A model generated the notes under the pieces. That model saw nothing but the letters and a program-made list of their open reading frames with translations. It ran no database searches and had not been told where the DNA came from. Shown one piece after another: positions 28,737 to 36,447 of a stretch of DNA of 64,000 bases (positions are counted from its first letter, which is position 1; each line of letters opens with the position of its first letter). This stretch comes from JAIQET01 sp035542575 (GTDB taxonomy: Bacteria > Acidobacteriota > Terriglobia > Terriglobales > Acidobacteriaceae). The DNA lies in contig DATKLE010000057.1 of the NCBI GenBank assembly GCA_035542575.1, forward strand, positions 6,562-70,561, read 5' to 3'. The position numbers and the translations under genes are program-made.

Positions 28737-29960
28737 ATGCCTTTCGCTCCGGTTGACGAACAACTTGCTTACATCAAGAAGGGCTCCGCCGAAATCGTGA
28801 AAGAGTCCGAACTCCAGGCCAAGCTCGAGAAGTCTCGTGCTGCAAACCAACCTCTTCGGGTGAAGGCCGGCTTCGATCCCACCGCGCCCGACCTGCATCT
28901 GGGCCACACGGTGCTCATGCGCAAGCTGAAGCACTTCCAGGACCTCGGCCACACGGTCATCTTCCTGATCGGGGACTTCACTGGGATGATCGGCGACCCG
29001 ACGGGGCGCTCCGCGACTCGGCCGCCGCTGAGTCCGGAAGAGATCAAGCAGAATGCCAAGACCTACCTGGCGCAGGTTTTCAAGATCCTCAGCCAGAGCA
29101 AGACGGAAATCCGCCACAACAGCGAATGGCTGGGCAAATTGAAGGGCGAAGACTGGATCCGGCTGGCGGCGAAGTTCACGGTTTCGCAGATGCTCGAGCG
29201 CGAGGACTTTCACAAGCGGTTCCTCGAAGAGAAGCCCATTGCCCTGCACGAACTGCTCTATCCGCTGGCCCAGGGATATGACTCAGTGGCTTTGCACGCC
29301 GACGTCGAGCTCGGCGGCACTGACCAGAAATTCAATCTGCTGGTGGGACGCGAGCTGCAGCGGGCTTACGGCCAGGAGTCGCAGATCGTGCTGACCATGC
29401 CGATTCTGGAAGGTCTCGACGGCGTGCAGAAGATGTCGAAGTCGTACGGCAACGCGATTGGCATCAACGAGCCACCGCTCGAGATGTATGGCAAGGTGAT
29501 GTCCATCACCGACGAGATGATGTGGCGGTACTACGAACTGCTGACGGATGCGAAGGTCGCTGAGATCGAGCGCATGAAGCGTGAAGCGCATCCCATGCAG
29601 GCGAAGAAAGACCTGGCCCTGGGGATCGTGAAGGACTTTCACTCGGCGCAGGCGGCGGCCCGAGCCGCGGAAGACTGGGCCAAGCAGTTTCAGAAGGATG
29701 AGGTGCCGGAGAGCGTCGAGCAAACATCTGTGGCTTTCGCTGAAATCGCGAGCAAGGATGGCGAAGGCGCGCGCCTCGACAAGCTGCTGGCTCGTGTTGG
29801 ACTGGCCCAGTCCGTCTCCGAAGCCGGCCGTAAAATCAAAGAGAAGGCCGTGAGCGTCGACGGTCAGGTGGTGACGCAACCGGCGATTGCTTTGAGCCCG
29901 GGCACCGCCGCCACGCTGCGCGTTGGCCGGAAGATCAAGAAGGTTCTCATTACCTCCTGA
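28737..29960 (+). CDS. tyrS: Tyrosyl-tRNA synthetase
   Basis: TyrS charges tRNA-Tyr. The 407-residue protein begins at the ATG at 28737 (the frame opens at a TTG two codons earlier). The class I signatures are HLGH (54-57) and KMSKS (232-236). The tyrosine pocket segment reads ALHADVELGGTDQKFNLLVG, and an S4-type RNA-binding domain closes the protein (about 343-405, RLDKLLARVGLAQSVSEAGR). It belongs to the longer TyrRS group without the full B. stearothermophilus C-terminal layout. It has its own promoter and precedes the diacylglycerol-kinase-like gene by 96 bp. Confidence 0.96.
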   Translation: MPFAPVDEQLAYIKKGSAEIVKESELQAKLEKSRAANQPLRVKAGFDPTAPDLHLGHTVLMRKLKHFQDLGHTVIFLIGDFTGMIGDPTGRSATRPPLSPEEIKQNAKTYLAQVFKILSQSKTEIRHNSEWLGKLKGEDWIRLAAKFTVSQMLEREDFHKRFLEEKPIALHELLYPLAQGYDSVALHADVELGGTDQKFNLLVGRELQRAYGQESQIVLTMPILEGLDGVQKMSKSYGNAIGINEPPLEMYGKVMSITDEMMWRYYELLTDAKVAEIERMKREAHPMQAKKDLALGIVKDFHSAQAAARAAEDWAKQFQKDEVPESVEQTSVAFAEIASKDGEGARLDKLLARVGLAQSVSEAGRKIKEKAVSVDGQVVTQPAIALSPGTAATLRVGRKIKKVLITS

Positions 29961-30056
29961 TCGCTCAAGTCGCCCGTCTTGAAGTCCCACCACTCCTCCT
30001 CAAGGGAGGCTTCCTCCGTGTCTGGGTGGTGAAATTTTGGTACTCTGCCGCCGACC

Positions 30057-31148
30057 ATGCGCGCCGCTGCTATCTTCGGGCTGGGGTCGTCCGAGAAAAA
30101 CCTTAGGCCATTTCAGAAAAATTCGAATGCAGCCTGGCTGATCGGTCTGCCCGCCAGCTCGAAGGAGGCGGATGTCATCCTGATTTTCGGTGGCGACGGA
30201 ACAGTGCATCGCCATCTGGCGCAACTGGTCAGGCTGCAGCTGCCGGTTCTGGTTGTCCCATGCGGGAGCGGGAATGATTTTGCGCGGGCTTTGAGTCTGC
30301 GGGGTGTAGAGGATTCCCTGGCGGCGTGGCGGAAGTTCTGCTCGGGTAGCGGAAATGTTCGGGCGATAGATCTTGGGGTAATCACACCTTGGGCGTCGAA
30401 TCCCCAGGGGCTAAAGCCCCATGATCAAGAGGAGCTTTATCGCAGCGCTGAAGCGCTGCGCCACCCAGACCCTGTTCCGCCGTGGCAAGGCGCGGGCGAG
30501 GCGCCCGCAGCGGCTAAAGCCGCTTCCGGTCCCGAAGAACTTGCGGCACGGCTAAAGCCATGCCCTGATACGCCCCCCCAATCTCATTTGGTGGATGATC
30601 CTGCGCGGTACTCGGTACCCGGTACTCGGTACTACTACTGCTGCGTGGGTGGGGTTGGCCTGGATGGAGCCATCGCCCGCCGGGCGAACAAGCTTCCACG
30701 CTGGGTGCGCGGACATGGCGGCTACGTATTGAGCCTACTGCCTGAGCTTCTGCGGTTCGCGCCGTTTCCGATGAGAATTCTGGTTCCCCAGGCCGGGTCG
30801 CCGGAACGATTCGCCGTGCGCAGCGAGAAGCCGACCGTGCTGGCGGCCTTCGCCAACGCCCCGGCTTACGGCGGAGGCATGAAAATCGCGCCCAGCGCCC
30901 GGTTTGACGACGGACTGCTCGACATCTGCCTGGTCACTGACGTGGACAAGTTCAAGCTCTTCTGTCTTTTTCCCACGGTCTATTTCGGGCGCCACCTCAG
31001 CATCCCCGAGGTGGAGTACTTTCAGGCGGAGCGCCTTAGATTGGAGACGGAGAAGCCGTTGGATGTCTATGCGGACGGCGAGTACGTGTGCGCCACACCC
31101 ATTGAGGTGAGTGTCGCGCACCGGGCTCTGCGCGTGGTGCTGCCCTGA
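30057..31148 (+). CDS. Diacylglycerol/lipid kinase-like protein with in-frame repeat insert
   Basis: The 363-residue product belongs to the DAGK/YegS/sphingosine kinase family. The nucleotide loop DVILIFGGDGTVHRH (about 38-52, GGDGT) and CGSGNDFARAL are intact, followed after a long gap by VGGVGLDGAIARRA and the C-terminal half with the KPLDVYADGEYV motif. Family members phosphorylate a lipid at the inner membrane face. Between about residues 110 and 192, where relatives have only a few residues, the frame runs through a cluster of palindromic repeats (30407-30636). These encode low-complexity sequence such as QGLKPHDQEELYRSAEALRH. The start region is also shorter than usual. Activity is therefore uncertain, although no stop or frameshift is present. 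Confidence 0.85.
   Translation: MRAAAIFGLGSSEKNLRPFQKNSNAAWLIGLPASSKEADVILIFGGDGTVHRHLAQLVRLQLPVLVVPCGSGNDFARALSLRGVEDSLAAWRKFCSGSGNVRAIDLGVITPWASNPQGLKPHDQEELYRSAEALRHPDPVPPWQGAGEAPAAAKAASGPEELAARLKPCPDTPPQSHLVDDPARYSVPGTRYYYCCVGGVGLDGAIARRANKLPRWVRGHGGYVLSLLPELLRFAPFPMRILVPQAGSPERFAVRSEKPTVLAAFANAPAYGGGMKIAPSARFDDGLLDICLVTDVDKFKLFCLFPTVYFGRHLSIPEVEYFQAERLRLETEKPLDVYADGEYVCATPIEVSVAHRALRVVLP
30407..30636. repeat. Cluster of CTAAAG-core hairpins inserted inside a coding region
   Basis: The hairpins, in order, are GGGGCTAAAGCCCC (30407-30420), CGCAGCGCTGAAGCGCTGCG (30441-30460), GCGGGCG-AGG-CGCCCGC (30492-30508), AGCGGCTAAAGCCGCT (30509-30524) and GGCACGGCTAAAGCCATGCC (30545-30564, one mismatch). 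A degenerate tandem of GGTACTC units closes the cluster (30607-30636). The CTCGGTACT word also occurs in the repeat near 1.8 kb. The whole block stays in frame with the kinase-like gene. Confidence 0.85.
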
Positions 31149-31155
31149 ACTCGTT

Positions 31156-31839
31156 TTACAGGTGGTCTGCGATTTTGGCGGCCATCACTTTGGCCGCATC
31201 CACGCTGACCCCGCTGACGCGCAGATCCATGTTCGCCATGACATCTCCCTTGCGCATGAGCAGGCCCGAGCCCATCGGTTCGATATAAGCTTCATCGCCG
31301 ATGCCCTGCACCGGGGTGAAGGTCTCCATACCCGCTACCGACTTCATGGCGGCGTGCGACAGCTTGAACGCCATGGCCCCGCCCTCCCAGGTGTAATCGA
31401 TGGCCATGCGTCGATCGCCCCCGGGGCCGAAGTGGTATTCGCAGGTGTTTCCGACCTGCTCGACCGAGGTCACGGGTTGTCCCAGAGCGCTGCTGGCCTC
31501 CTCGCTGGACAACTTCGCGCAAGGCTGACGCTTGCCCTTGTAGGGAGCAACTTCGCCGCCCATTTGTTGAGAGAATTCGTGGGCCTTTTTCTTGACCCGG
31601 TAGGCGACATAGAAGCAACTCCCCGCCACCAGCAGGCTTAGGAATACGAACACCGCCAGCAGGCCGATAATGATCTTCACCGCGGTGCTGCTGCCCCCGG
31701 ACGCGGGGGCTGCAGGTGCCGGCGTGGAAGGCGCAGCGCTGACCGCCGCCGGTGCGGTTTGCACCGTAGCCCCGCACTTGGAGCAGAACTTGACGCCTTC
31801 GGCGAGTGGAGCGCCACAGCTGACGCAGAATCCGGCCAT
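31156..31839 (-). CDS. Zinc-ribbon membrane protein
   Basis: The 227-residue protein starts at 31839 with a GGAGG ribosome site; the open frame to 32052 is rejected. It begins with a zinc ribbon, CVSCGAPLAEGVKFCSKCGA (two CxxC knuckles, residues 5-24). A Pro/Ala linker follows, then a transmembrane helix (about 53-77, KIIIGLLAVFVFLSLLVAGS) and an extracytoplasmic domain of about 150 residues (ALGQPVTSVEQVGNTCEYHF onward) resembling small lipoprotein-like domains. It converges on the DAGK-like gene with 7 bp between the stops. The same architecture recurs at 55739-56365. Function unknown. Confidence 0.85.
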   Translation of the reverse strand: MAGFCVSCGAPLAEGVKFCSKCGATVQTAPAAVSAAPSTPAPAAPASGGSSTAVKIIIGLLAVFVFLSLLVAGSCFYVAYRVKKKAHEFSQQMGGEVAPYKGKRQPCAKLSSEEASSALGQPVTSVEQVGNTCEYHFGPGGDRRMAIDYTWEGGAMAFKLSHAAMKSVAGMETFTPVQGIGDEAYIEPMGSGLLMRKGDVMANMDLRVSGVSVDAAKVMAAKIADHL

Positions 31840-32082
31840 GAATTGCCTCCGTGAAGTTTGCGTAATTCTGCCGCCTACGAACCCGCGATGCAACACAAGA
31901 TTTCTGAGGGGTAGACGAACAGTCACGGGATGACGCGGGCCTGAGACATCCTTGTGCCGCCCAATATCGCCGGTGGTCGCAGCCTCGAAATCTAAACTTG
32001 TAACTCGAGAACTCATAGCGGGCACTTGGCAGCCGATATCTGAGACCCGCACCTGTTTCTGGTGCTAAACTAGCCCATCTGT

Positions 32083-32997
32083 ATGCCGGACAACGGTCGT
32101 TCTCGCACCTGGCTTTGGGTTCTGATTGGGGGAGGGGCTTTCTTCCTCTTTGTGCTGGCAGTATTCACGCTGGTCTATATCACGCTGCGTACGAGCGATC
32201 AGACCAGTGCGTTGAGCGGATTTGGCGACAAAATCGGCGTGGTCGATCTGGAAGGCGTCATCCTTACCCCAAAAACTGTCGTGGAGCAGCTCAAGAAGTT
32301 CGGCGACGACGATTCCATCAAGGCCATCATCCTGCACGTGAACTCCCCCGGCGGCGGCGTCGCGGCCTCAGAAGAGATCTATCGGGAAGTGAAGCGCATC
32401 CGCGACGACAAGAAAAAGCGCATCGTGGCCTCGATTGAATCGGTGGGCGCCAGCGGCGCGTACTACGTCTCTTCCGCCACCAACAAGATTTATGCCGACA
32501 ATGGCAGCATCGTGGGCTCGATCGGAGTCATCTCCGAGTGGGTAAACTACGGCGACCTGCTGCGCTGGGCCAAGCTGAAAGACATTACCATGAAGGCCGG
32601 CGAGTTCAAGGACACCGGCTCCCCCACCCGCGATATGACCCCGGCGGAAAAAGCGTACCTGCAATCGCTGATCGACGACATGCACACCCAGTTCATTCAG
32701 GCGGTGGCCGACGGGCGTAAGGCCAAGTTCGACGACATCAAAGCCATCGCCGACGGCAAGGTCTGGACTGGCGAGCAGGCGCTGTCCATGAAGCTGATTG
32801 ACCAGGTGGGCGATTTCCAGACCGCGGTGGCTGATACCGCGAAGGCGGTCGGGATTAAGGGCGAGCCCGTACTGGTGCGTCCGGAAAAGGAGCGCAAGAC
32901 CGTCCTCGATCTTCTATTCGGGGACGTGTCCGAATGGCTGCCCAGCCGCGAAAAGCTGCTGGAGCAGCATGCGGATTTCTACTACTTGTGGAAGTAG
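32083..32997 (+). CDS. sppA: Signal peptide peptidase SppA, short form
   Basis: The 304-residue membrane protease degrades cleaved signal peptides. One N-terminal transmembrane helix (about 10-35) anchors a single crotonase-fold S49 domain. The catalytic nucleophile Ser124 lies in SVGASGAYY and the general base Lys176 in KAGEFKDTGSP, giving the Ser-Lys dyad of the Bacillus-type enzyme. LHVNSPGGGV (84-93) forms the oxyanion region. A TAAACT (32066-32071) lies 11 nt before the ATG. A palindromic repeat starts one base after the stop codon. Confidence 0.94.
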   Translation: MPDNGRSRTWLWVLIGGGAFFLFVLAVFTLVYITLRTSDQTSALSGFGDKIGVVDLEGVILTPKTVVEQLKKFGDDDSIKAIILHVNSPGGGVAASEEIYREVKRIRDDKKKRIVASIESVGASGAYYVSSATNKIYADNGSIVGSIGVISEWVNYGDLLRWAKLKDITMKAGEFKDTGSPTRDMTPAEKAYLQSLIDDMHTQFIQAVADGRKAKFDDIKAIADGKVWTGEQALSMKLIDQVGDFQTAVADTAKAVGIKGEPVLVRPEKERKTVLDLLFGDVSEWLPSREKLLEQHADFYYLWK

Positions 32998-33099
32998 GTC
33001 TCGGGTGTCAGGTGTCAGGTCTCAGGCTCCAGACGTCAAGTTACGAATCACAAGCCTCAACGCATCGCGCCTGAGACCCACGACTTGACACCCGCGACC
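32998..33099. repeat. Palindromic word repeat directly after sppA
   Basis: GTGTCAGGTGTCAGGTCTCAGG units form the left arm. GGTCTCAGGC (33018-33027) has a perfect inverted copy GCCTGAGACC (33069-33078), and GGGTGTCA (33003-33010) matches TGACACCC (33086-33093). The element begins immediately after the sppA TAG (32995-32997). Confidence 0.85.
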
Positions 33100-33206
33100 T
33101 GCTTGTAAAAACCCCTGAAATTTGAGAAGTTTATGCAGGCCTGCTCGGTGGCGGAGGGGTCAGAACAGAGCAGCCACACTGAGTTTACGACGGAGCGAAG
33201 GGGCGT

Positions 33207-33527
33207 ATGACAAAAGCCGATCTGATTGACGAGGTTTCCCGCTTAGCCGAGTTGACGCGCAAAGACAGTGAAGTGATTGTCGAGACCATCTTTGACAGCG
33301 TGGTGCGCTCACTGCGAGTGGGAGACAAGATTGAAATCCGCGGTTTCGGCAGCTTCCGCACCCGCCAGCGCAAGCCGCGCGTTGGACGCAACCCCAAGAC
33401 CGGCGACCGGGTGGAAGTGCCGGCCAAGAAGATTCCGTTCTTCAAGCCCAGCAAGGAACTCAAGGACCTGGTGAACAGCGGCGAAGCACAGCCCGCGGCG
33501 CCGCCTTCCACCACTCCGGCCCCTTAG
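33207..33527 (+). CDS. HU/IHF-family DNA-bending protein
   Basis: The 106-residue protein is a histone-like DNA-binding protein. The core (1-92) is standard: KADLIDEVSRLAELTRKDSE, then the beta-arm region IEIRGFGSFRTRQRKPRVGR with NPKTGD at the arm tip (RNPKTG, which inserts the intercalating proline). KIPFFKPSKELKDLV closes the fold. A Pro/Ala-rich tail of about 15 residues is appended. IHF and HU cannot be separated by sequence alone here, though the arm is IHF-like. An AAGGGG ribosome site precedes the ATG. It organises the nucleoid and assists transcription or recombination. Confidence 0.93.
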   Translation: MTKADLIDEVSRLAELTRKDSEVIVETIFDSVVRSLRVGDKIEIRGFGSFRTRQRKPRVGRNPKTGDRVEVPAKKIPFFKPSKELKDLVNSGEAQPAAPPSTTPAP

Positions 33528-33589
33528 GACACTGGTGGCGCGAATACACTTGCCCGTGCCGCCGAGTCCTTGTCTTCTGATTGCAGTGT

Positions 33590-34468
33590 TCACGGCTTGA
33601 GTCCTACCACTCCCATCAGCCGGCCCGTCGGGCCCTTTGCCGCGCGGTAGGAAAAGAACAGATCGGTACGACAACAGGTGCACAACCCGGAGGCGCTGAT
33701 ATTCCTGGCCGCTACTCCGGCTGCGATCAGCTGACGCCGGTTCGCTTCCACCAGGTCGAGGAAAATCTTCTTTGGCAGCTCGCTGTGTCCCGGCGCCCGG
33801 GCGGTGAGGAAGAGCAGCGGATACTTTTCGCGGACCGGGTTCGATTCCTTGCTTTCGCGGAACAGTTCCGCGCCATAGGCGAATTGGGAGTGGAAGCGTT
33901 CCCGCACCTCGGGCCCCACTTCATAACAACAGCTATGGATGCCCGGCCCGATGGCGGCTCTTAGGTCCCGGGGCAGACTGCCAAACCAGCGCCGCATCTC
34001 GCCCACCCCCTTCTCGACAATGCGCTTGACCGTGCCGCGCCAACCGGCGTGGAAGGCGCCCACTGCCTGGCGCTTGGTATCCACGAGCAGCACGGGCAGG
34101 CAGTCGGCGGTTTGGGCCGCGAGCAGCAGGCCAGGCTGGTCGGTGACCAGGCCATCCCCAACCAACGGCTGCGCGGGCGGGCCGTCGACGCAACGGATCA
34201 CATCGGAGTGGATCTGGCGCAGGGTGATGAGCGGCCAGGGTTGGCCAAGGTTGGCTGCGCCGAGCTTCCTAAGGAAGGCCAGACGATTGCGCTCGACTGT
34301 AGCGTGCGAATCCTGCCTGGTAAAGCCCAGATTCAGGGCGCCGCCACCATACGCCTCCGAAAACCCACCGATGCGAGTGCTGAAACCGTGTACCAGCCAG
34401 GGCAACTTGTGGAGCGAGGCAGCCTTCAGAATGGTGAGGGAAGATTTTCGAACACCCTTGGTCGGCAC
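33590..34468 (-). CDS. pgeF: Peptidoglycan editing factor PgeF (laccase-domain protein)
   Basis: The 292-residue protein belongs to the YfiH/PgeF (DUF152) family, purine nucleoside phosphorylase-like multicopper-oxidase-named enzymes that correct wrongly loaded peptidoglycan precursors in E. coli. Metal ligands are visible in QIHSDVI, TADCLPVLLV and AFHAGWRGTVKRI, and AIGPGIHSCCYEVGPEV is a family hallmark. The C-terminal SGLCTCCRTDLFFSYRA segment is intact. The start is a GTG at 34468. It converges on the HU/IHF gene. Cytoplasmic. Confidence 0.92.
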   Translation of the reverse strand: MPTKGVRKSSLTILKAASLHKLPWLVHGFSTRIGGFSEAYGGGALNLGFTRQDSHATVERNRLAFLRKLGAANLGQPWPLITLRQIHSDVIRCVDGPPAQPLVGDGLVTDQPGLLLAAQTADCLPVLLVDTKRQAVGAFHAGWRGTVKRIVEKGVGEMRRWFGSLPRDLRAAIGPGIHSCCYEVGPEVRERFHSQFAYGAELFRESKESNPVREKYPLLFLTARAPGHSELPKKIFLDLVEANRRQLIAAGVAARNISASGLCTCCRTDLFFSYRAAKGPTGRLMGVVGLKP

Positions 34469-34620
34469 GCAAACATCTTAGCAATGGCGACGGCGCACGT
34501 ATAATGTCGCGCTGCCACAATTCCGCAGATATCGCAATTCGAGTGGTGGCGCGGTTTGAGAGTCTCGACTGGTGGTGGCCTTGCGGCCCTTTCTCTGCCA
34601 GCTTTGCGGAAAAAGCCTTA

Positions 34621-34670
34621 AACCGCAGAGGACACGAAGGATTCGCAAAAGGCGCAAAGACGGGCACTGG
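34621..34670. repeat. Dispersed AACCGCAGAGGACACGAAGG element
   Basis: AACCGCAGAGGACACGAAGG is followed by GCAAAAGGCGCAAAG. The 14-mer AACCACAGAGGACA at 23184-23197 is the same element with one change. Sequences of this wording are known to be dispersed in intergenic DNA of many soil bacteria. It lies in the 255-bp gap between pgeF and the S10 peptidase gene. Confidence 0.55.
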
Positions 34671-34723
34671 AACTCAAAACCTGCGTCACTACCATAATTC
34701 GGCATCGTTCAGGGAGGATCAAG

Positions 34724-36373
34724 ATGCGCTCTATTGCGGTTAGCTTGGTTGTCCTGTGCCTGCTGTTCGTCGGCGCGGCCGCACAGCAGTCCGAGTCGTC
34801 CAACTCACGAGCCAAGCAGCAGAAAACTGCCGAACCTCAGGCGCGGGAAAAGGCGCCATCGGAGCCGGAGATGAAGCCGCCCGAGCCCGCCACCTCGGCG
34901 GAAGAATCCAAGCCCGAAACTGGCAAGGAAGGCGACAAAGACAAAGAAGAACGCTTCGACATGACCGAGGCGCCGCCGGTGGTGACTCATCACCAGATCA
35001 CCGTGGACGGGAAGCTGCTGAAATACACCGCCACGGCAGGGAGGCTCCCGATCAAGCGTGGCGACGGCAAGATCGAAGCCGAAATGTTTTTTGTCGCTTA
35101 CACGCTGGACGGCCAGGACGCCAACAAGCGTCCTCTGACCTTCGCTTTCAACGGTGGCCCGGGATCGGCCTCCGTCTGGTTGCACATGGGCGCGCTTGGG
35201 CCGAAGCGGGTTGTGCTGCAGCCCGAAGGTTTCATGCCTCCGGCGCCCTATCGCATGGAGGACAATCCGTACACGCTGCTCGACAAGAGCGACATTGTCA
35301 TGGTGGATGCGATCGGTACCGGCTTCAGCCGCGCCGCCACCAGCGAGCTATCGAAGAAGTTCTGGGGAGTAAAAGGCGATATTGAAGCCTTCGGAGAGTT
35401 CATCCGCCTGTACATCACTCGCTATGAACGCTGGAGCTCACCGCTGTTCCTGCTGGGCGAGAGTTACGGCACCACGCGCGCGGCGGGAGTCGCAGGATAT
35501 CTTGCCAACCAGGGCATTTCCTTCAACGGGATTACTCTGCTCTCGATGGTGTTGAACTTCGAAACCCTGATCGACAAGAAGACCAACGACCTGCCCTACA
35601 TCATGCTGATTCCCTCATTCACCATGATTGCGGGCTACCATCACAAGCTGCCACCCGACCTGGCGCAAGACATGAATAAGGCTCGCCAGGAATCCATGCA
35701 GTGGGCCTCAACCGAATACGCGCAGGCTTTGGCCAAAGGAGATGCGCTCACTCCGGAAGAAAGGCAGAACATTATTGATCAGATGGCCCGCTTCACCGGT
35801 TTGAGCAAACAACTGATTGACGACGCCAACTTGCGCGTCAACGTGCAGAAGTTCAGTCACAACCTGCTGCTCGATCAGAAGCTGCGCGTGGGACGGTTGG
35901 ACGGGCGCTTCACCGGGCCGGATCCCGATGGCTTGCTGGACACCCGCTTCTATGACCCCACCGGATCGGCAACCCGCCCGCCCTATACCGCGGTGTTCAA
36001 CCATTACGTACGGACCGAACTGGGTTACAAGACCGACATGCCCTATAACGTCTCCGCCCAGATTGGGTTTCAGAAGTGGGATTGGGGATCAAGCATCGAG
36101 GGCTTCCCCGATACCGCTTCAGCTCTGCGCCAGGCGATCACCAAGGACCCTTATCTGAAGATTCTGGTCATGGAGGGCTACTATGACCTGGCTACTCCGT
36201 TCTACGCCGCGAACTACACGATGGACCACCTGGACCTTCCGCCCAAGTACCGGGAGAACATTTCCTTCGCGACTTACGACTCGGGGCACATGGTGTATCT
36301 GCCGATCAATGGCCTGAAGAAGATGAAGAGCGATCTGGTGAACTTCATGACCAAGGCGGGGGCGGGGCAGTAG
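34724..36373 (+). CDS. Exported S10-family serine carboxypeptidase
   Basis: The 549-residue protein has a signal peptide (MRSIAVSLVVLCLLFVGAAA, cleavage near AAAQQ) and a charged Glu/Lys/Pro-rich linker (about 22-80). An alpha/beta-hydrolase S10 domain follows. FNGGPGSAS (142-150) forms the oxyanion part; the nucleophile Ser247 is in LLGESYGT; the Asp lies in MEGYYDLATPF; the His lies in TYDSGHMVYL. It removes C-terminal residues from peptides outside the cytoplasm. A good ribosome site (GGGAGG) precedes the ATG. Such enzymes are frequent in Acidobacteriota and suit peptide scavenging. The next gene follows after 74 bp. Confidence 0.93.
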   Translation: MRSIAVSLVVLCLLFVGAAAQQSESSNSRAKQQKTAEPQAREKAPSEPEMKPPEPATSAEESKPETGKEGDKDKEERFDMTEAPPVVTHHQITVDGKLLKYTATAGRLPIKRGDGKIEAEMFFVAYTLDGQDANKRPLTFAFNGGPGSASVWLHMGALGPKRVVLQPEGFMPPAPYRMEDNPYTLLDKSDIVMVDAIGTGFSRAATSELSKKFWGVKGDIEAFGEFIRLYITRYERWSSPLFLLGESYGTTRAAGVAGYLANQGISFNGITLLSMVLNFETLIDKKTNDLPYIMLIPSFTMIAGYHHKLPPDLAQDMNKARQESMQWASTEYAQALAKGDALTPEERQNIIDQMARFTGLSKQLIDDANLRVNVQKFSHNLLLDQKLRVGRLDGRFTGPDPDGLLDTRFYDPTGSATRPPYTAVFNHYVRTELGYKTDMPYNVSAQIGFQKWDWGSSIEGFPDTASALRQAITKDPYLKILVMEGYYDLATPFYAANYTMDHLDLPPKYRENISFATYDSGHMVYLPINGLKKMKSDLVNFMTKAGAGQ

Positions 36374-36447
36374 GCGGAGGCCATTCCCCTCCCGCAGTGC
36401 CACGCCCTGCCAGATTCGGGGTGGTTTCCCTTGCGCCCCGCAGGAGC

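Noticed and set aside
29986..30040. Possible terminator after tyrS
   Set aside because: The stem CACCAC/GTGGTG is only 6 bp with a weak inner hairpin, and the T-run is short, so it is not convincing as an intrinsic terminator.
33838..33858. GGTTCGATTCC, a T-loop-like wording
   Set aside because: It lies inside pgeF coding sequence with no matching acceptor stem around it.
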